NCBI GenBank assembly: GCA_002964805.2
Contig: PUDQ02000006.1
Location: 1-64,000 of the forward strand
DNA from: Trametes villosa
Lineage: Eukaryota > Basidiomycota > Agaricomycetes > Polyporales > Polyporaceae
Reading direction: 5' to 3'
Length of the DNA stretch: 64,000 nucleotides
Of this stretch, positions 1-11,305 are shown piece after piece. A model generated the notes under the pieces. It ran no database searches, was not told the origin of the DNA, and saw nothing but the letters and a program-made list of their open reading frames with translations. Positions within the stretch are counted from its first letter, which is position 1; each line of letters begins with the position of its first letter. Position numbers and translations under genes: made by a program.

Positions 1-201
1 GAACGGATACGCCGGCACGTTATGGACAACGGAAGAACTGCGTGCACAATTGATGCCATTTGGACGATTATATCCAGGATGTCGTCGTTCAATACGAAGA
101 TACTGAGTATGGTTGGTAAGCAATTAGCGGGATCGAACGCCACTCGTTGTGATGGACACCTACGACCCGGACTCGTCTGCAGTAATGTCGGGGACCGCCA
201 T
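1..201 (-). CDS. F-box protein, 5' end only (runs off left edge)
   Basis: This is the start of a gene that reads leftwards out of the window. The ATG is at 201. Exon 1 (201-164) ends in a GTAGGT donor and the intron 163-103 has a CTTAC branch-like site and a CAG acceptor. Exon 2 runs from 102 to the window edge. The spliced frame gives an F-box-like N-terminus (VLNDDILDIIVQMASIVHAV, then a TCRRIR stretch). The same exon-intron plan and a very similar sequence recur in the neighbouring gene at 654-2630, so the two are tandem paralogues. F-box proteins usually recruit substrates to SCF ubiquitin ligases; here this is inferred only from the N-terminal motif. Confidence 0.6.
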
Positions 202-653
202 GTTGGTGGGTACACGGCTGGAGTCGAGATGGTACTATACGGGCGAAGATGTCGTTGGCTCCCGGTGTGGGATGTGAGGGTTTGAAGCAAGTGTCGTGAA
301 GGCATCGCTCGATGTTACAAGGTTTACGTGTGATTGTAAGCAGTACTGACGCAGGCGCCTAGCATGATACAAACGCGGCCACTTATGTCTATTAGTCGTA
401 AGTACTTGCTTTGTTGCGGCATTCTTAGCAGGTTTATCGTAACAACACATTGGAGCTAACTAGTTGAGCGCACGAGCCTATTCGAAATGACGAGCTCGGA
501 GTGAAGACTCGCCAGTACCTATGGCAGCCGCAGCGGGAGTCATGTCGCGTGGTCACTGTACTCACCAGCTGATACGGCCGGGCGGGACAATTAGCAAAAT
601 GGCGCCATGCCATGCGATACGTGCTCGTGTTCCGTAGAAAACCTACGTAGTAT
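202..653. other. Intergenic, nothing recognised
   Basis: This lies between the two tandem F-box genes. Only short overlapping open frames are present and none looks like a protein. Confidence 0.5.
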
Positions 654-2630
654 TTACCATAGTTCCTCGTCTGCAACCCCGTACGTGCAATCTCGTTCAC
701 CCACAACTCTACGGGGCAAGTCCTCATGCAAATAGCTCGGACTCATCTTGAGCATGTGGGACGGCCAGATCTGTAAGGAAGACAATATGAGATCCATACC
801 AAACCCTTTGGGTAAGTACAATTGAATGTACATACGGCGATCATCGTCGGGAGGCGGCGGCATCTGTGCGTGTGCACCTCCGTTGCCATCGCGGACGACG
901 ATGTACTCCTCCCAGCGGACGATATGATCGTGGCATGGCGTCCAGAGATTGATGATTTCGAGGCAAGGGCCCAGGGCCCCTGCAACAGTGTCTGCAATGG
1001 TCTGTAGGATGACAGCGAAGTCTGCCATCTCGCGATAGTCGTAGTCATGCCGGCTGCTAAACACGTGAGGTCCTATGAACTGACGCCGTCTGGGAGTATT
1101 CGGCAGGTCCAGATAGAGGGAAAGCGTGCGCAGGCGCGGAAGCAGCGCCAGAGCCTCGCAGACGCGTTCCTGCCGCCGAATGTACGTCACTCATCGCCCA
1201 GCATGAGATGCAAATGCGGGACGTACCAGTGGGACCTGCGTCGCTTCCGTTGCGCGATACCGCATCACCTTGAGGGAGGTCAGGACGGGGAACGCCGTCC
1301 CTACATGTGACAGGAGCTCATCGTCCGCATCGTCTTCCTGATATTCGAGCTCTAGACTGGTAAGGTTCGGGAGGCGGCAGCGCCGTAGGATAGACAGTAG
1401 CTCCGAGGACTGTATAAGCGGCCATTGCCACTTTGAATCCTTCCGAACGCGCTTTCGCCAGCCTCGCCACGTGACGTCCGCGTAGTGTGATGAGTATCGC
1501 AGGGAGAGGCTGCTGAGGCCAGGAGGCAGCGCGTCGTACACCGCGTCGTCGACCTGGGGGCAGGTGAGCGTGAGGTGGCGGAGGTCCGGCCAGGCCCACT
1601 CCGCGACATGTCCAAGCGGCCAGAAGGGGCGGGGCGGGACATCCTCTGGCTGTCCGAGCTTCAGCTCGAGCAGCTCGAGGCGGGGCATACACGCGAGTAG
1701 GGATACGAGGGGCAGCGGAGGCTCCCCGACGGCCCGGTACTCGCCTCGGAGGCGCAGTTCACGCAAGCGTGGCCAGTCCAGTTCGGTGAAGGTCTGTTCT
1801 AGCGGGGCCTCGTCCACAGGGAGCGCTAGCCGCTCCAGCATCTGGCAACCCTTGGATAGGATAAGCCGCAGGATGTCCTGTTCAGAGGGATAGATCTGCG
1901 AATGGGCACGGCGGCGATCGTACAATTTGAAGGTGAAGGACGTCAGAGGCGCTATCGAGTCCAGCGCGATTTGATCGGTGGGTCCGAGAATAGGCGCGAG
2001 GCGGTGGAACTCAAATGAGAGCTCCTGTATCTGTGGCGAGGAAAGCAGTGCCCGCAGTACTGGCCAGGGGAGCCCGTGGATTACTTGTCGCATATAGAGC
2101 CGAATGGAGACGACGTGGAGGCGGGGCATGTGCAGCATTACGTGCTCTAAATAGGGCGCATTGTAGAGGCCGCAGAGCCTTTCGTCCTCGGTAAACTTCA
2201 GGACCTCTTTGCGGTAGCGAGGGGACATGTGAGGATTCGCTTCTGCTTCTTCTGCGACAATCTGGTCTGCACAGTAATCCACCAGGCGAGGAGTTCTAGA
2301 ACCCATGGTCAGCGAGACTCGTTCATAAGGCATTACTGTCTACCTGATGTAGGGCCAAATCGCCTGCGGGGCTGGAATTTGACCCTTCGCAGTCAGAGGG
2401 AGGCGGCAGATGGTGGTTCGCTTGCTGAAGAGTACAGGCATGCACCGCGACCGTATACGTCGGCACGTCATAGACAAAGAAGACAGGGCGTGAACGACGG
2501 ATGCCATTTCGACGATAAGATCCAGGATGTCGTCGTTTAGTACGAGGATACTGGGGTAGAGTTGGTAAGTCGAAATTGAACGCCGACGGTCGTCATGGAA
2601 CACCTACGACTTGGACCCGTAATCAGTCAT
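654..2630 (-). CDS. F-box/leucine-rich-type protein, four exons
   Basis: Four exons restore one frame of about 604 residues: 2630-2608, 2550-2344, 2295-1227 and 1169-654. The introns are 57, 48 and 57 bp. Each removes an in-frame stop or joins otherwise separate frames; intron 2 has a CTGAC branch site. The start ATG at 2630 lies just before the GTAGGT donor, which is conserved in the neighbour at 1-201. The N-terminus holds an F-box-like helix region (LNDDILDLIVEM, then SLSMTCRRIRSRCMPVLFS). The rest is rich in leucine-repeat-like segments such as LPNLTSLELEYQ and LPRLRTLSLYL. This plan is common in the expanded F-box families of Agaricomycetes. The protein probably acts as a substrate adaptor for an SCF ubiquitin ligase, but the target is unknown. 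No lesion was seen. Confidence 0.8.
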
Positions 2631-3085
2631 GTCGTATGACGGGCACCCGCGGACAAAATTTTTTTGCACTTCATTAGCAGGGCTGTCGTTTGATGATTCA
2701 GCTCCCGAGCGGCATTTGAGCTTCGTGGACTCGATTTGTCAGACAATCTCGTGTTCGTTAGACGATTTCGCATTCGAATTCGGATTTCGGCTCCGCGGTC
2801 CGGTTAAGCGCCATACTGTCGCCCTTGGTAGTCCAAGTTGTGCTCTTACCGCTTTCACTTTAATGACGACACTTTGACTTTCGTTTCACAGATCTCGGTG
2901 CAATAATGAAATCTGCACCAAAAATGAGATTTGCAGCGGTAGTCCACGCGATCGTTCGCTTTTTACTCCTTTCTGCTGTTACAGTCAGTAGTACCGGCTC
3001 CTGGCTTGTGCGGCACGACTCTGTAAGAGTCCACAGGGATCCCTCATGCTCACACACGAATTTAGTCATGCACTCCTACAACACG
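2631..3085. other. Intergenic, nothing recognised
   Basis: The stretch is more AT-rich than its surroundings. It separates the F-box gene from the DIB1 relic. No coding or repeat structure could be supported. Confidence 0.4.
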
Positions 3086-4253
3086 ACGAGGCGATTAAGC
3101 ATTCGGGCACGGCTGAGACCCGCAGTGCATGACCGATGGACGAGACGCTCTAAGGCGTCGCGGAGAAGGCGCAGAACTTCGCCGGCATCCACCTCGTCGA
3201 CATCACCGAAGTGTCAGACCTAGGTGTGCCAAACTCTGTGCGAATCTAGATGGACGTGTGGGGGAATGCCGATGCGGGGACAGACTCGGATGTACGAGCT
3301 ATACCGTGACTGGTGGTCGTGGGTTTATGAGTAGCGCCCGGGTTTCGCGCCTCCGCCCAAGCGCGCCCCGCATGGGCCGCGAGCCTCAAAAGGACCACCG
3401 CGACGCTCGTTCCCTGCTAGGTAGCCAGCGTCGCGCTTTGGTCGTCGCGCCGCCCAAGCTTGCACAGAGCTTGGGTGTGCCATTTCTTATGCTTTGGTCA
3501 ATTACTCGTATATAGGATGCTGTACTCTCATTTCTCCTCCTTCATCCTCTCTCACCCGCATGCTCGGAAGGTAGCTTATCCATCTACTGTATTCATCCCC
3601 TCTCTCACCCGCGTGCTCGAAAGTCCCGTCGACTTCGAGTACTCATTTCTTCTCCCACCCTTCCGCTATCCCTGTTTTTCCGTTCTCTTGTTGTTGTGCT
3701 ACGCCTCATGTATGTACACTCGCCTCCGCCGGCTTGAGCTCGGCCCCGGGTTCGAGTCGCGCCTTCAGCGCGGCTCCCCGGCGTCTTGCGAGAGAGCGGT
3801 GGCGACACGAATGCCATCCCGCCTGCGTTCGCCCAAACCCGCGCGCGCACGCATAGACCGTGGACGGTCATGTTCTTCTATCGATGGGTACTGTGGGTAG
3901 GCGTGTGCGAAGGGCGAGTGCTTATGTTGAGTACACTAGGAAGGAACACATGATGATTGATCTGGGGACTGGTAACAACAACAAAATGTACGTCGCGAGG
4001 TCCTTCGTGCGCCCTCAGTAACTGGGCAATGAATATCAAGCAGGGAGCGAGTGCGTCGCGCACATACCGGATACAACTCTGGCTAACCCCATTTACGCAG
4101 CTTATCGACATCATTGAGACTGTCTACGGCGGTGCGTCCAAGGGTCGTGGTCTGGTAGTTTCCCCCAAGGGTACGTTCTCGTTCAGCCTACGAATCCATC
4201 CGAAAGCTCACAATGCGCCCTTGACAGACTACTCTACTCGCTACCGTTACTGA
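3086..4253 (+). pseudogene. DIB1: Decayed DIB1 (U5 snRNP 15 kDa, thioredoxin-like) copy
   Basis: DIB1/Dim1 is a thioredoxin-fold component of the U5/tri-snRNP and is normally essential for pre-mRNA splicing. Recognisable blocks lie in order: FGHG*DPQCM at 3102-3131, MDETL*GVAEKAQNFAG then IHLVDITEVSD at 3136-3220, MYELY near 3288, EHMMIDLGTGNNNK near 3945-3985, NWAMNIKQ near 4020, and LIDIIETVYGGASKGRGLVV from 4099 with SPKDYSTRYRY to the TGA at 4251. Lesions are clear: TGA replaces the DW tryptophan (3114-3116), there is a one-base gain near 3132-3135, and TAA replaces a tyrosine codon (3151-3153). The N-terminus is missing, and about 600 bp of unrelated DNA (about 3310-3930) splits MYELY from the next block. 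Introns in the 3' half still have usable GTACGT/CAG borders. It is therefore a DNA-level copy, not a retrocopy. Confidence 0.85.
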
Positions 4254-5620
4254 GCGGTTTCCCCGACCAAATGTCAGCTCTCGCTTTCTGGACTTCTAGA
4301 TTCGCAATACCACTCGTACATCATATCGCACTGTGAATAATGACCTCACGAGTTGCATGTCATCCGATATGTGTCCGTGCCTCGGTGAAATTGCAGCTTA
4401 TAAGTACATACAAGCGTGACAAATGGAGCAGCACCGTTCCCACAAACCTCGCTACGTCCCTTTCATGATGCTCTCGAGTTCGCGCCTCTTGGATCTGCCG
4501 GCGCATCTCCACCCATGCAGGGAAACCGAGTACGAGTGTAGTGAGCATGTATTGAGCCTGTGTAAGGTCAGCTAACTACAATCCCCGTGATGAACGGTAA
4601 GAGCTCACCCCAACGACGAACCCGTGCGGTGTTTCCTGCACAGGCGGAGGGTATACAGCGGCTCCAGACTGTGCACGGCAAACACGAGCGTCCAGCTGAA
4701 CGTCAACATCCACAACGGGACGTTCATGAGCAGGATATGCGCAGGCGTAGAGCGGGGAGTGGCCCGGCAACCCCGGCGCAGGCGCAAACCGCGGCCATCA
4801 TCGCGCCCATGTTGCAGCTGAGGCCTGGGGCAGAGAGCACGGTACAAGGTCGAAGTCGCACTCTGAGCTCGTAGTGGCCCCGATGCGCGCCGCGCGAAAT
4901 CGGTTTCCACGCGTCGCACGGTAAGCCCGTATCTCTTCTACTTTCACTCACACACGCTGACACCGTCTGCCCGAAGCCGGAAGACAAATCCGAGCGGCGT
5001 CACGGAGTCCCTACTATTTGTTGCAGGTCAGCTGCTCTCCGGAGATGATGTACGTACCGGATTCGTTGCTCGCGACCTCAAGCTTCGAGCTGACCGCCAG
5101 GCGAGTCGGCGCCACAGACTCGAATCATGGCGAAGTTCTTACCAACTAATATGAGCACACACTACGGGTGGCCGGACTAGTCAACATGCTCACCTAGTTA
5201 AGACATGGTGCATGTATGCCTATGTATGCCCGCGAGCGAGGCCACGCGGCGGTCGTGGGCGGACTGAAGGCAGGCCGTGGCGGATGCGAAAGTCTCGTGA
5301 GTCGTCGCGCTCGAGCTTCGGCGCATTAGGCGCCCGCGCATGCCTGAACGGCGTGCCTGAACGCGCGAAGTCCCCCGCGCCCCTCTTGCGCTCTTCCACA
5401 ACCGCCGCCTCGCTCTCCGACTCGCCTTTCGACCCACCTCGTTCGTTCTACCCAGAAAATCCTCAACCGGCGGCGCAAACACGGGAGTGCGGCCATTCAA
5501 CGTCCCGAGCGCTCTTCTTGGGGAGACTCAAGGCGGGGTGGATCGCGTAGTTACCGATCTCGTTAGAGATGAGCGCGATGTGGGGCTTTGGTACGTACGT
5601 TGTCTATAGTTGCGCACTTA
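4254..5620 (-). other. Possible remnant of an unrecognised minus-strand gene
   Basis: Scattered minus-strand segments look faintly coding. About 4605-4740 reads NVPLWMLTFSWTLVFAVHSL, a plausible membrane segment. About 4360-4548 reads GFPAWVEMRRQIQEARTREH. About 4930-5090 contains TPLGFVFRLRADGVS. They could be exons of one membrane protein, but the splice phases I tried between the first two do not join cleanly. It may be a relic or chance. The remainder of the interval (5100-5620) shows nothing recognisable. Confidence 0.2.
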
Positions 5621-7630
5621 TTATTTCCCCTGGCCGACTGACTTGATCGTCTGGCGAAGATCACTGACTGCCGTTTCGAAATGCAGAGACGACAGATGCC
5701 TCGTTAAGAACCTCTGAGCGACATTTCGCCGGTGCGGGCGGCCCAGGGAGGTGGTGGCGGGATGGACGTTGCGGCGGCGCGACGCTCGAGACTTGGCAGT
5801 TTCTCGCAGTGCGTCGGATAGACGCCCGTGCTGCGCAACGTCTGCGAACATCCATCCGCCACGCTCTCCGCGTATTTGACCGCCCGCCGCCCGTTTGGCG
5901 GATGTTTCTACTCCTATCTCAGTCCGTAACGACCGCTTTGCGAACACCTCGACACCGGGGGCCACCTCATCGACACCGAGCACAGCCAGCTCTCGCCCGG
6001 CCACTCATACCGCCCCGGAGCGCGCGGCTACTGAGCAGGAGCTTAAGGCCGAGGAGGTACGTGCCATTTTCGTCCCATGTCAGTTCCGCTCTGTTACTGA
6101 CCTTTTTGATCGCGTGAACGGTAGGGCTTACCTGGAGGGAAATGAAGCCCATGGAAAGGCGAAGGTATGTGGGAGACGCAGAGGGAGAAGGCGGCGCGGG
6201 ACTGTGCCTCGTGTTGCGTCAGAATAGGTGCCCGTGTCTGTCGACGTGCGCGAAGCCGGTTTGCGCTCGCTCATCGCCCTCCCTGCGGCTGGTTTCTGGC
6301 CGAGGGTTCCTCCCGCTCCCATCCCCGCTGTCAAGACTCGACTTCCGGACGTTCGACCCGCAACTGACCTCACCGCCGGCGGCACTCCGCAGCCCTCGTG
6401 CCGACGAATCTCGGACCGTGCCGCGAGCGTTCCGGGCGCATACCACAAGCGTCCTGGGGCGGGATGACCGAGCGGCATGGTATTCCGGCCACAGACGAGT
6501 TCGAAACGAGGAGGTACGTGCGTGTTCTGCTTGCATGGCTTCCGGGTTCTCACTAACCTTCCGGATTGCACAGATTGCGGCGGGGCCGGGCGGGCGAGGA
6601 AGCCGGGGAGCGGGAGAAGACAAACCGCAGGCGTCGAGTCGAAGACGGCTCAAGATTGTGCGGATCCGCGTTCGTCGAAATCAACGCCCGTGTCCGCGCA
6701 AGTGCGAGAAGTCGTCTCCCGGCTCCCGCGCACGTCTTCCGGCCGCGCGCAAGCCCTTGCGAATCGACAGAACGCTCTGCTCACCTCCGTCGCCGCCATC
6801 CAGCCTCCCGAGCGCGACGGGTGTCTGGTGTGCCGCCGAGGCAACGTTCCGGGCACGGCGGGGACTCCCACAGCACGGGATCGCGCGCGGCCGGGCTCTT
6901 ACCGTCCATGTGCGCCGTTTGCGGCAAGGTATGTGCCTTGTCGAAATTTGTAGATCCGGCATTCATTGCTGACGGCGTCCCGGACAGCGATTTCGGCGTT
7001 GTCGTGTGTAGGAGAACATGTGGAAAGTGGATCGAGGAGAAGGGCGGACGGGAGAGTGCGTGCGGCCGGCGTGGAGCAAAGGAGGGCGGCGGCGGAGGAG
7101 CTGCTAGTTCGCGCAGAGGGATGCAGATAAGCGCCCGTCTTTGCGAAGTGCGCGAGGGCGGAATATGGCTGCTTGCGGTGGGCAGCAGATTCCCCGTCTA
7201 TAGCCCAGTAGTAGCCTTAGTAGAACGTCCGAATGCGAGTGTTTTTGAGTCCCCATCGTCGAGTTCGAGTGCCCTCCAAGTGCTCCCCCTCCTAAGTCCC
7301 GGTGCACCCTCCACCGCCGCTAGCCGCACGAGCCGTTGGTAGAACGAGCCGTTGGTAGACTCGCGGCCGCAGCGCCCTGTGCTCCGCCGTGATGCCATGT
7401 GCGGCCGTCGTCCGGGAGATTCGCGGAGCGCGAAAGGGCGAATCGGTTCCTGCGGGCTGCTGAATAGGCATCGCGCAGGAGGTGGCTGTCGCATTCAACG
7501 CTGGAGTCAGGCTCTGAACGCACCTTCCCACGCACCTCTCCGCCTCGGTAAAAGTGCCTCGTCTCTGGCTCTGTACGATGGTGGCAGCTGTCAGGCGGGT
7601 GGGCAGGTCGGAGGACGAGCATGACGAGAG
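5621..7630 (+). other. GC-rich gene debris with an internal tandem duplication
   Basis: Long overlapping open frames fill both strands, as expected of GC-rich DNA, and no family could be named. Two blocks recur about 457 bp apart. GAGGAGGTACGTGC occurs at 6051 and at 6508. A similar stretch beginning GCCCGTGT occurs at about 6230 and about 6686. This suggests a diverged tandem duplication of roughly 5900-6350 as 6357-6810. Both GGTACGTGC sites look like intron donors, so an exon-bearing unit may have been duplicated. Local plus-strand peptides such as CLVCRRGN and CAVCGKVCALSKF hint at cysteine pairs but are not convincing. Confidence 0.25.
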
Positions 7631-7637
7631 GTGGATT

Positions 7638-8015
7638 GGCTCACTATGCTGAGCTCCTCCTCGGTGTCCGCCTTCATGGCCATGAGGCGCGGCTTGACCT
7701 CTTCGTAGCCCGCCTCGGAGTGGGGGGCTGAAGACAACGCGGACCTCCTTGGTCGTCCCACTCTTCGCCTGGTATGTCAGGCTCATGCCCTACTCCCCGC
7801 ACGTCAGCATTCTATCCTTCCCGCGCCGCATCGTCGCGCGACCATGCAATAAAGCAAAAACCTACTTTGATCTCGATCGCGGTCATCTTCGCGCTGACGA
7901 CGTGCTTGGTGATCTTGCCCCAGTGCCGCACGTACGAGATGAGCGTGTCGGGGTGTGGTTCGACATGTACATGCACAGGATGCCCACTTTTCAGCTATGG
8001 GTCCGCCACTGTCTT
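7638..8015 (-). pseudogene. DUF2470-like protein pseudogene
   Basis: Minus-strand fragments resemble fungal proteins with the DUF2470 domain, which is linked to HugZ/pyridoxamine-oxidase-like heme-handling proteins. In order they are ILCMYMSNH, PDTLISYVRHWGKITKHVVS, AKMTAIEIK (about 7995-7865), then an intron-like gap starting GTAGGT. SLTYQAKSGTTKEVRVVFSP follows, then GYEEVKPRLMAMKADTEEEL (to about 7650). An extra base after the SNH codons shifts the frame. A second extra base lies in the PPL-to-GYEEVK stretch, and two one-base losses are likely upstream of ILCMYM. The intron is retained. The family name rests on remembered motif patterns; that the reading frame is broken is directly visible. 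Confidence 0.55.
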
Positions 8016-8336
8016 CCGGACGAGGTATTCAGGAGGCTTGCAGTGGTAGTGGTTGCAGGTTATGTGCCGGTTATCGCGCATGCTTCCGGACTCCTCGCGC
8101 CCGAGCGCAATCCCGTGACCGCCTTGATTTCAAGGAAGGCCGGAGGCAAATGTCGTGAGTGGCTTACTATATACCATCACCTTTCTATATACAAAAGATA
8201 TATCAAGATGCCATTACACTAAGCACCGTCTAGCTCCTCGCCCCTTCGACAGTGCTAGCCTGGAACATTAGAATGATATAAGTCTGGGCTGAATACGGCA
8301 TGGCACAAAAGATACTCACCTTGAACCTGGCGGCCT
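8016..8336. other. Intergenic, nothing recognised
   Basis: This lies between the DUF2470 relic and the 3' end of the next minus-strand gene. No supported feature. Confidence 0.4.
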
Positions 8337-8955
8337 CTACTGCTCTACAGCAGGAGCGGAAGTTGGTTGCAGAGGCGGGGCGATATGTTCAACGGACATG
8401 ACACCCCTTTCCGCATGAACACCGGCCACCGCATGAACATCGACCAGGGAGCTATGAGAGACAGATGAACGGTGATGGTCGTCCTCAGCTGCTGGCATGC
8501 CCTCGGCGTTGTACACAGGCCAGAGGTTGCCAGCGTGCCAACCAGCAGAGGCCCAGGAGTGCTGGGCCTCGCTGTACTGGGCGAACATCATGGAGGCACT
8601 GGGGCTCGGGGGGTTCTCTATGCACAAAGTTAGAAAAGAAGTTAGCACTGATAGCCTTTCGAGGCCGCAAAACAGAGCCAGCGACGTGTGAACTCACCCT
8701 GATACAGAGGACGGCTGCAGTGTGGGCAGACACGCAGACACTCCTCTTGTATTGCGCCTAGCGAACGATCGATCGATCCTGCGATGAGTACATCTGACTC
8801 TAGAGAGGGGTAGAAAACTACTTACGTCCTATCTCCTCAACCATGCGGACAAATAACTTATAGTGCCGCGCGAAATGTTGCCCTGCCGGGATAAGCGGAG
8901 TGTCGGCAGGGATATGGAAGTTCATATCGTGTTCAGGAGTAGGGAAGCCAGACAT
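8337..8955 (-). CDS. Small CPxC-motif protein, three exons (family copy 1)
   Basis: Three exons, 8955-8826, 8778-8698 and 8617-8337, give an intact 163-residue protein. The introns are 47 and 80 bp; the second has a GCTAAC branch site. The protein starts MSGFPTPEHDM. The middle exon encodes IQEECLRVCPHCSRPLYQ, a possible half of a zinc-binding site. The last exon is low-complexity and rich in Ala, Ser, His and Val (SVEHIAPPLQPTSAPAVEQ at the end). A second copy at 18784-19318 shares the N-terminus (MSGLPSPEVDM), the CPxC motif and both intron positions and phases. I do not recognise the family. The small size, fast divergence and conserved exon plan suggest a lineage-specific gene. No signal peptide or membrane segment is visible. 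Confidence 0.75.
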
Positions 8956-10166
8956 TGATGGCTTGAGGGGATGTGCGATGGTGGGCGTTGGGAAGAGGGA
9001 AGCGGATCTTCGTCGGTCACAAAGAGGCTGGCTTTATAGGATCCGCGGTGTTGGGTCGCGAAGGCAACGAGTACCGGGAGAAGGTCTTGGGGTGGTGAAA
9101 AAAGCAACCATACTGGGAGAGTAAAGGGAAGACGTGACGTTATGAGGCAGCTGAGTACGGTAAAGAAGATGCACAACTTGCGCATTTGAGCGCTGTATGT
9201 AAACCTTACTGCGCGCGCGGCGTGACCGCACAGTGCCCAGTGTTGTCTGACTCTTGGCTCCGACACGATGTACATCGCACCACACACCTTTCTAGTCTCT
9301 GCCTCAGCTCCGAGAACCGCGCCAGCCACGGCTTCGCTACAATCAGCAGAGGATGACGAAGGTAGAGGGGGCAGGGAGCCAATGGGAATGCCAGGGAAAT
9401 CGTTGCGCTCTTCAGCTTCTCATATTCGCCCGTGAACAACCTCACCCCCGCCACTGAGCGCTCTCACTCTATGTGACCAGATACCGAGGGCACCCGTCCC
9501 GAGGCACTCGAGGCTGTGCGGCTGGTGTTTATGACCATGTTTACTGCGATAGCACGCGGTATGCTCACTCAGGAGTCTTGCAGCAGGTGCAACGATCCCC
9601 CGCAATTACGGCCAGGAGTGCAAACTGGTCTCGCCGAAGGAGAGGCGCCGCACGAGCGGCAGGCACCCCCCGCGGGCGAGTACACCCTTAAGGCAAGTCG
9701 CCTGGGCCTCGGCGTTCCCGTATGCAAGTGACAGTGTACATGCACTAGGACTACCTCAAGTTCCTCGACCTCATCTCCGCACGCTTGTCAATCTCGCAGT
9801 TCAGCTGCGTCTTCTCCTTCGCGTCGTTCACCAGCCTTCCCGCTTACATCGACATACACACACAATCACGCATGCGCACCCTGTCCTCCCATCCGCGCGC
9901 GCCGCATCTAGAGGAGTCCATCAAGCCGATACAGCGGCTCGCTGAGCGCGGCCAGGCTCCGAGTCGACCGACCCACAAGAATCATCGTGGGCGACCGCGC
10001 GCCCGCCCAGCGTCGCGGCGTACAATGGCAGCAGCATGAGCTTCTGGCACTCGGTGCCCGCGCGGACGTTCATGTGCACGTCGAGGTCGACGTCTGCTTG
10101 TATGTGTGCGCCGACTTTTATGCAGGCGTGGGCGAAAATCTGTATTGACGGATGTACGTGCGATCA
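8956..10166. other. Intergenic, nothing recognised
   Basis: Overlapping short frames occur on both strands. A GATCGATCGATC run near 8767 lies inside the preceding gene. No gene, RNA or repeat could be supported here. Confidence 0.4.
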
Positions 10167-11305
10167 TCAACCCGGCAGCTTCCTACACGGCTTGCCGGGT
10201 ACTCGCGCCAGCTTCGAGCGGCCTGTAGTATGTGTATGTATTATTCGCAGATTTTTGGGGGCTTTCACAAAGGTGTATACGCGGTAAGGAGCTCGCCGCG
10301 CGACGAAACGCGCGCGCAGAGGGCGCGGACGCGGACGTTCGTGTCCTGATCGGGGTGAGCTGTTCGCCCGCGCGATGATCTGCTTCGAGGGTGAGTCAAA
10401 GCGCTCCATGGTGAGCTTGTTGAGAAGCGCACGTCTTGCGCCCGTCAAGAAGGGCTAGTCGGCGTCCAGCGGTTCGCGGACACCTCGAGCGAAGAGCGGA
10501 GCAATAGGCTCGAGCGACATAGGGTTGGCCAGAGAGGAGCCCAGGCCGAATAGGCTGCCCTGGCCGGGCCCTGGCCAGGACGCTCCTCTACTCCTGCTTG
10601 GGCCGGCGCTCGAAAAACGGATGGGCGCCGGGCGACCGAAGGCATGCCCGCGGGATCGCCAGACATTATCGCAGACCAGTTCGCTGCGGCGAAGCGCTCC
10701 TCGGAGTCGAGAGCGACAATCATGGAAGGAGCCAACTTCGTTCTGGAAACCCGAGGTGCCGAGGCCCACGGTATCCTGGCGAGAGACGCCTGCGGGGGAA
10801 GGGGGGCATGTTGGAAGAAGGGCGACGAGATTGGCAGGCTTACGGGTAGCGAACCATCGCGATGCGAGCATGGCGAAACTCTCATCGTCGTTGAGCTCGA
10901 AACCGATTGCGTTGAGGAGAGGGAGGTAGTTGGGCTTCTCCTTGAGACGAGCATGCACTGTAGCAGGAAGCCGCGGTCGCACCTGCACCCTTTTATCAGT
11001 ATTGCTCACAATGGAAGACAAAGCGCGGTCAATGCGCTACGCAACTGAACTTGCCACCTGAACTTGCCCTGCTTGACGTTCTTGTCAAGCTCAGCTTCGA
11101 ACTTAGGATGATACCAAGGTACTCGATACAGCCGATTTCCTTGATGATACACGCGGTAGCGAGAGGAGAAAGAGGAGGAGCGGGGATGGCGCTGTTTTTC
11201 GTCGAGGAGAGATGAGGCGGCCGGTGAGAGCATGCAATGCCTATGCATTATGTCCCGTCCGTCTTGACTCTTGCTGTATCTGAGTTTGAAATGAACTTGA
11301 AACAA
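10167..11305 (-). pseudogene. Unrecognised conserved-looking gene with in-frame stop
   Basis: Minus-strand segments look coding. VPWYHPKFEAELDKNVKQGK lies at about 11070-11130. VRPRLPATVHARLKEKPNY and LPLLNAIGFELNDDESFAML lie at about 10980-10860. PMSLEPIAPLFARGVREPLD lies just before an in-frame TAG at 10455-10457, and PFLTGARRALLNKLTMERFD continues in the same frame after the stop. Later, frame-shifted codons give QDTNVRVRALCARV. The stop and frame changes point to a broken gene. I cannot name the family. Confidence 0.4.

Noticed and set aside
3748..3762. GGGTTCGAGTC, similar to a tRNA B box
   Set aside because: No A box or cloverleaf upstream; it lies in the insertion inside the DIB1 relic.
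6142..7342. Several overlapping open frames over 150 codons on both strands
   Set aside because: Typical of GC-rich DNA with few stop codons; composition is Arg/Pro/Ala/Ser-rich in every frame and no family motif or splice logic appears.
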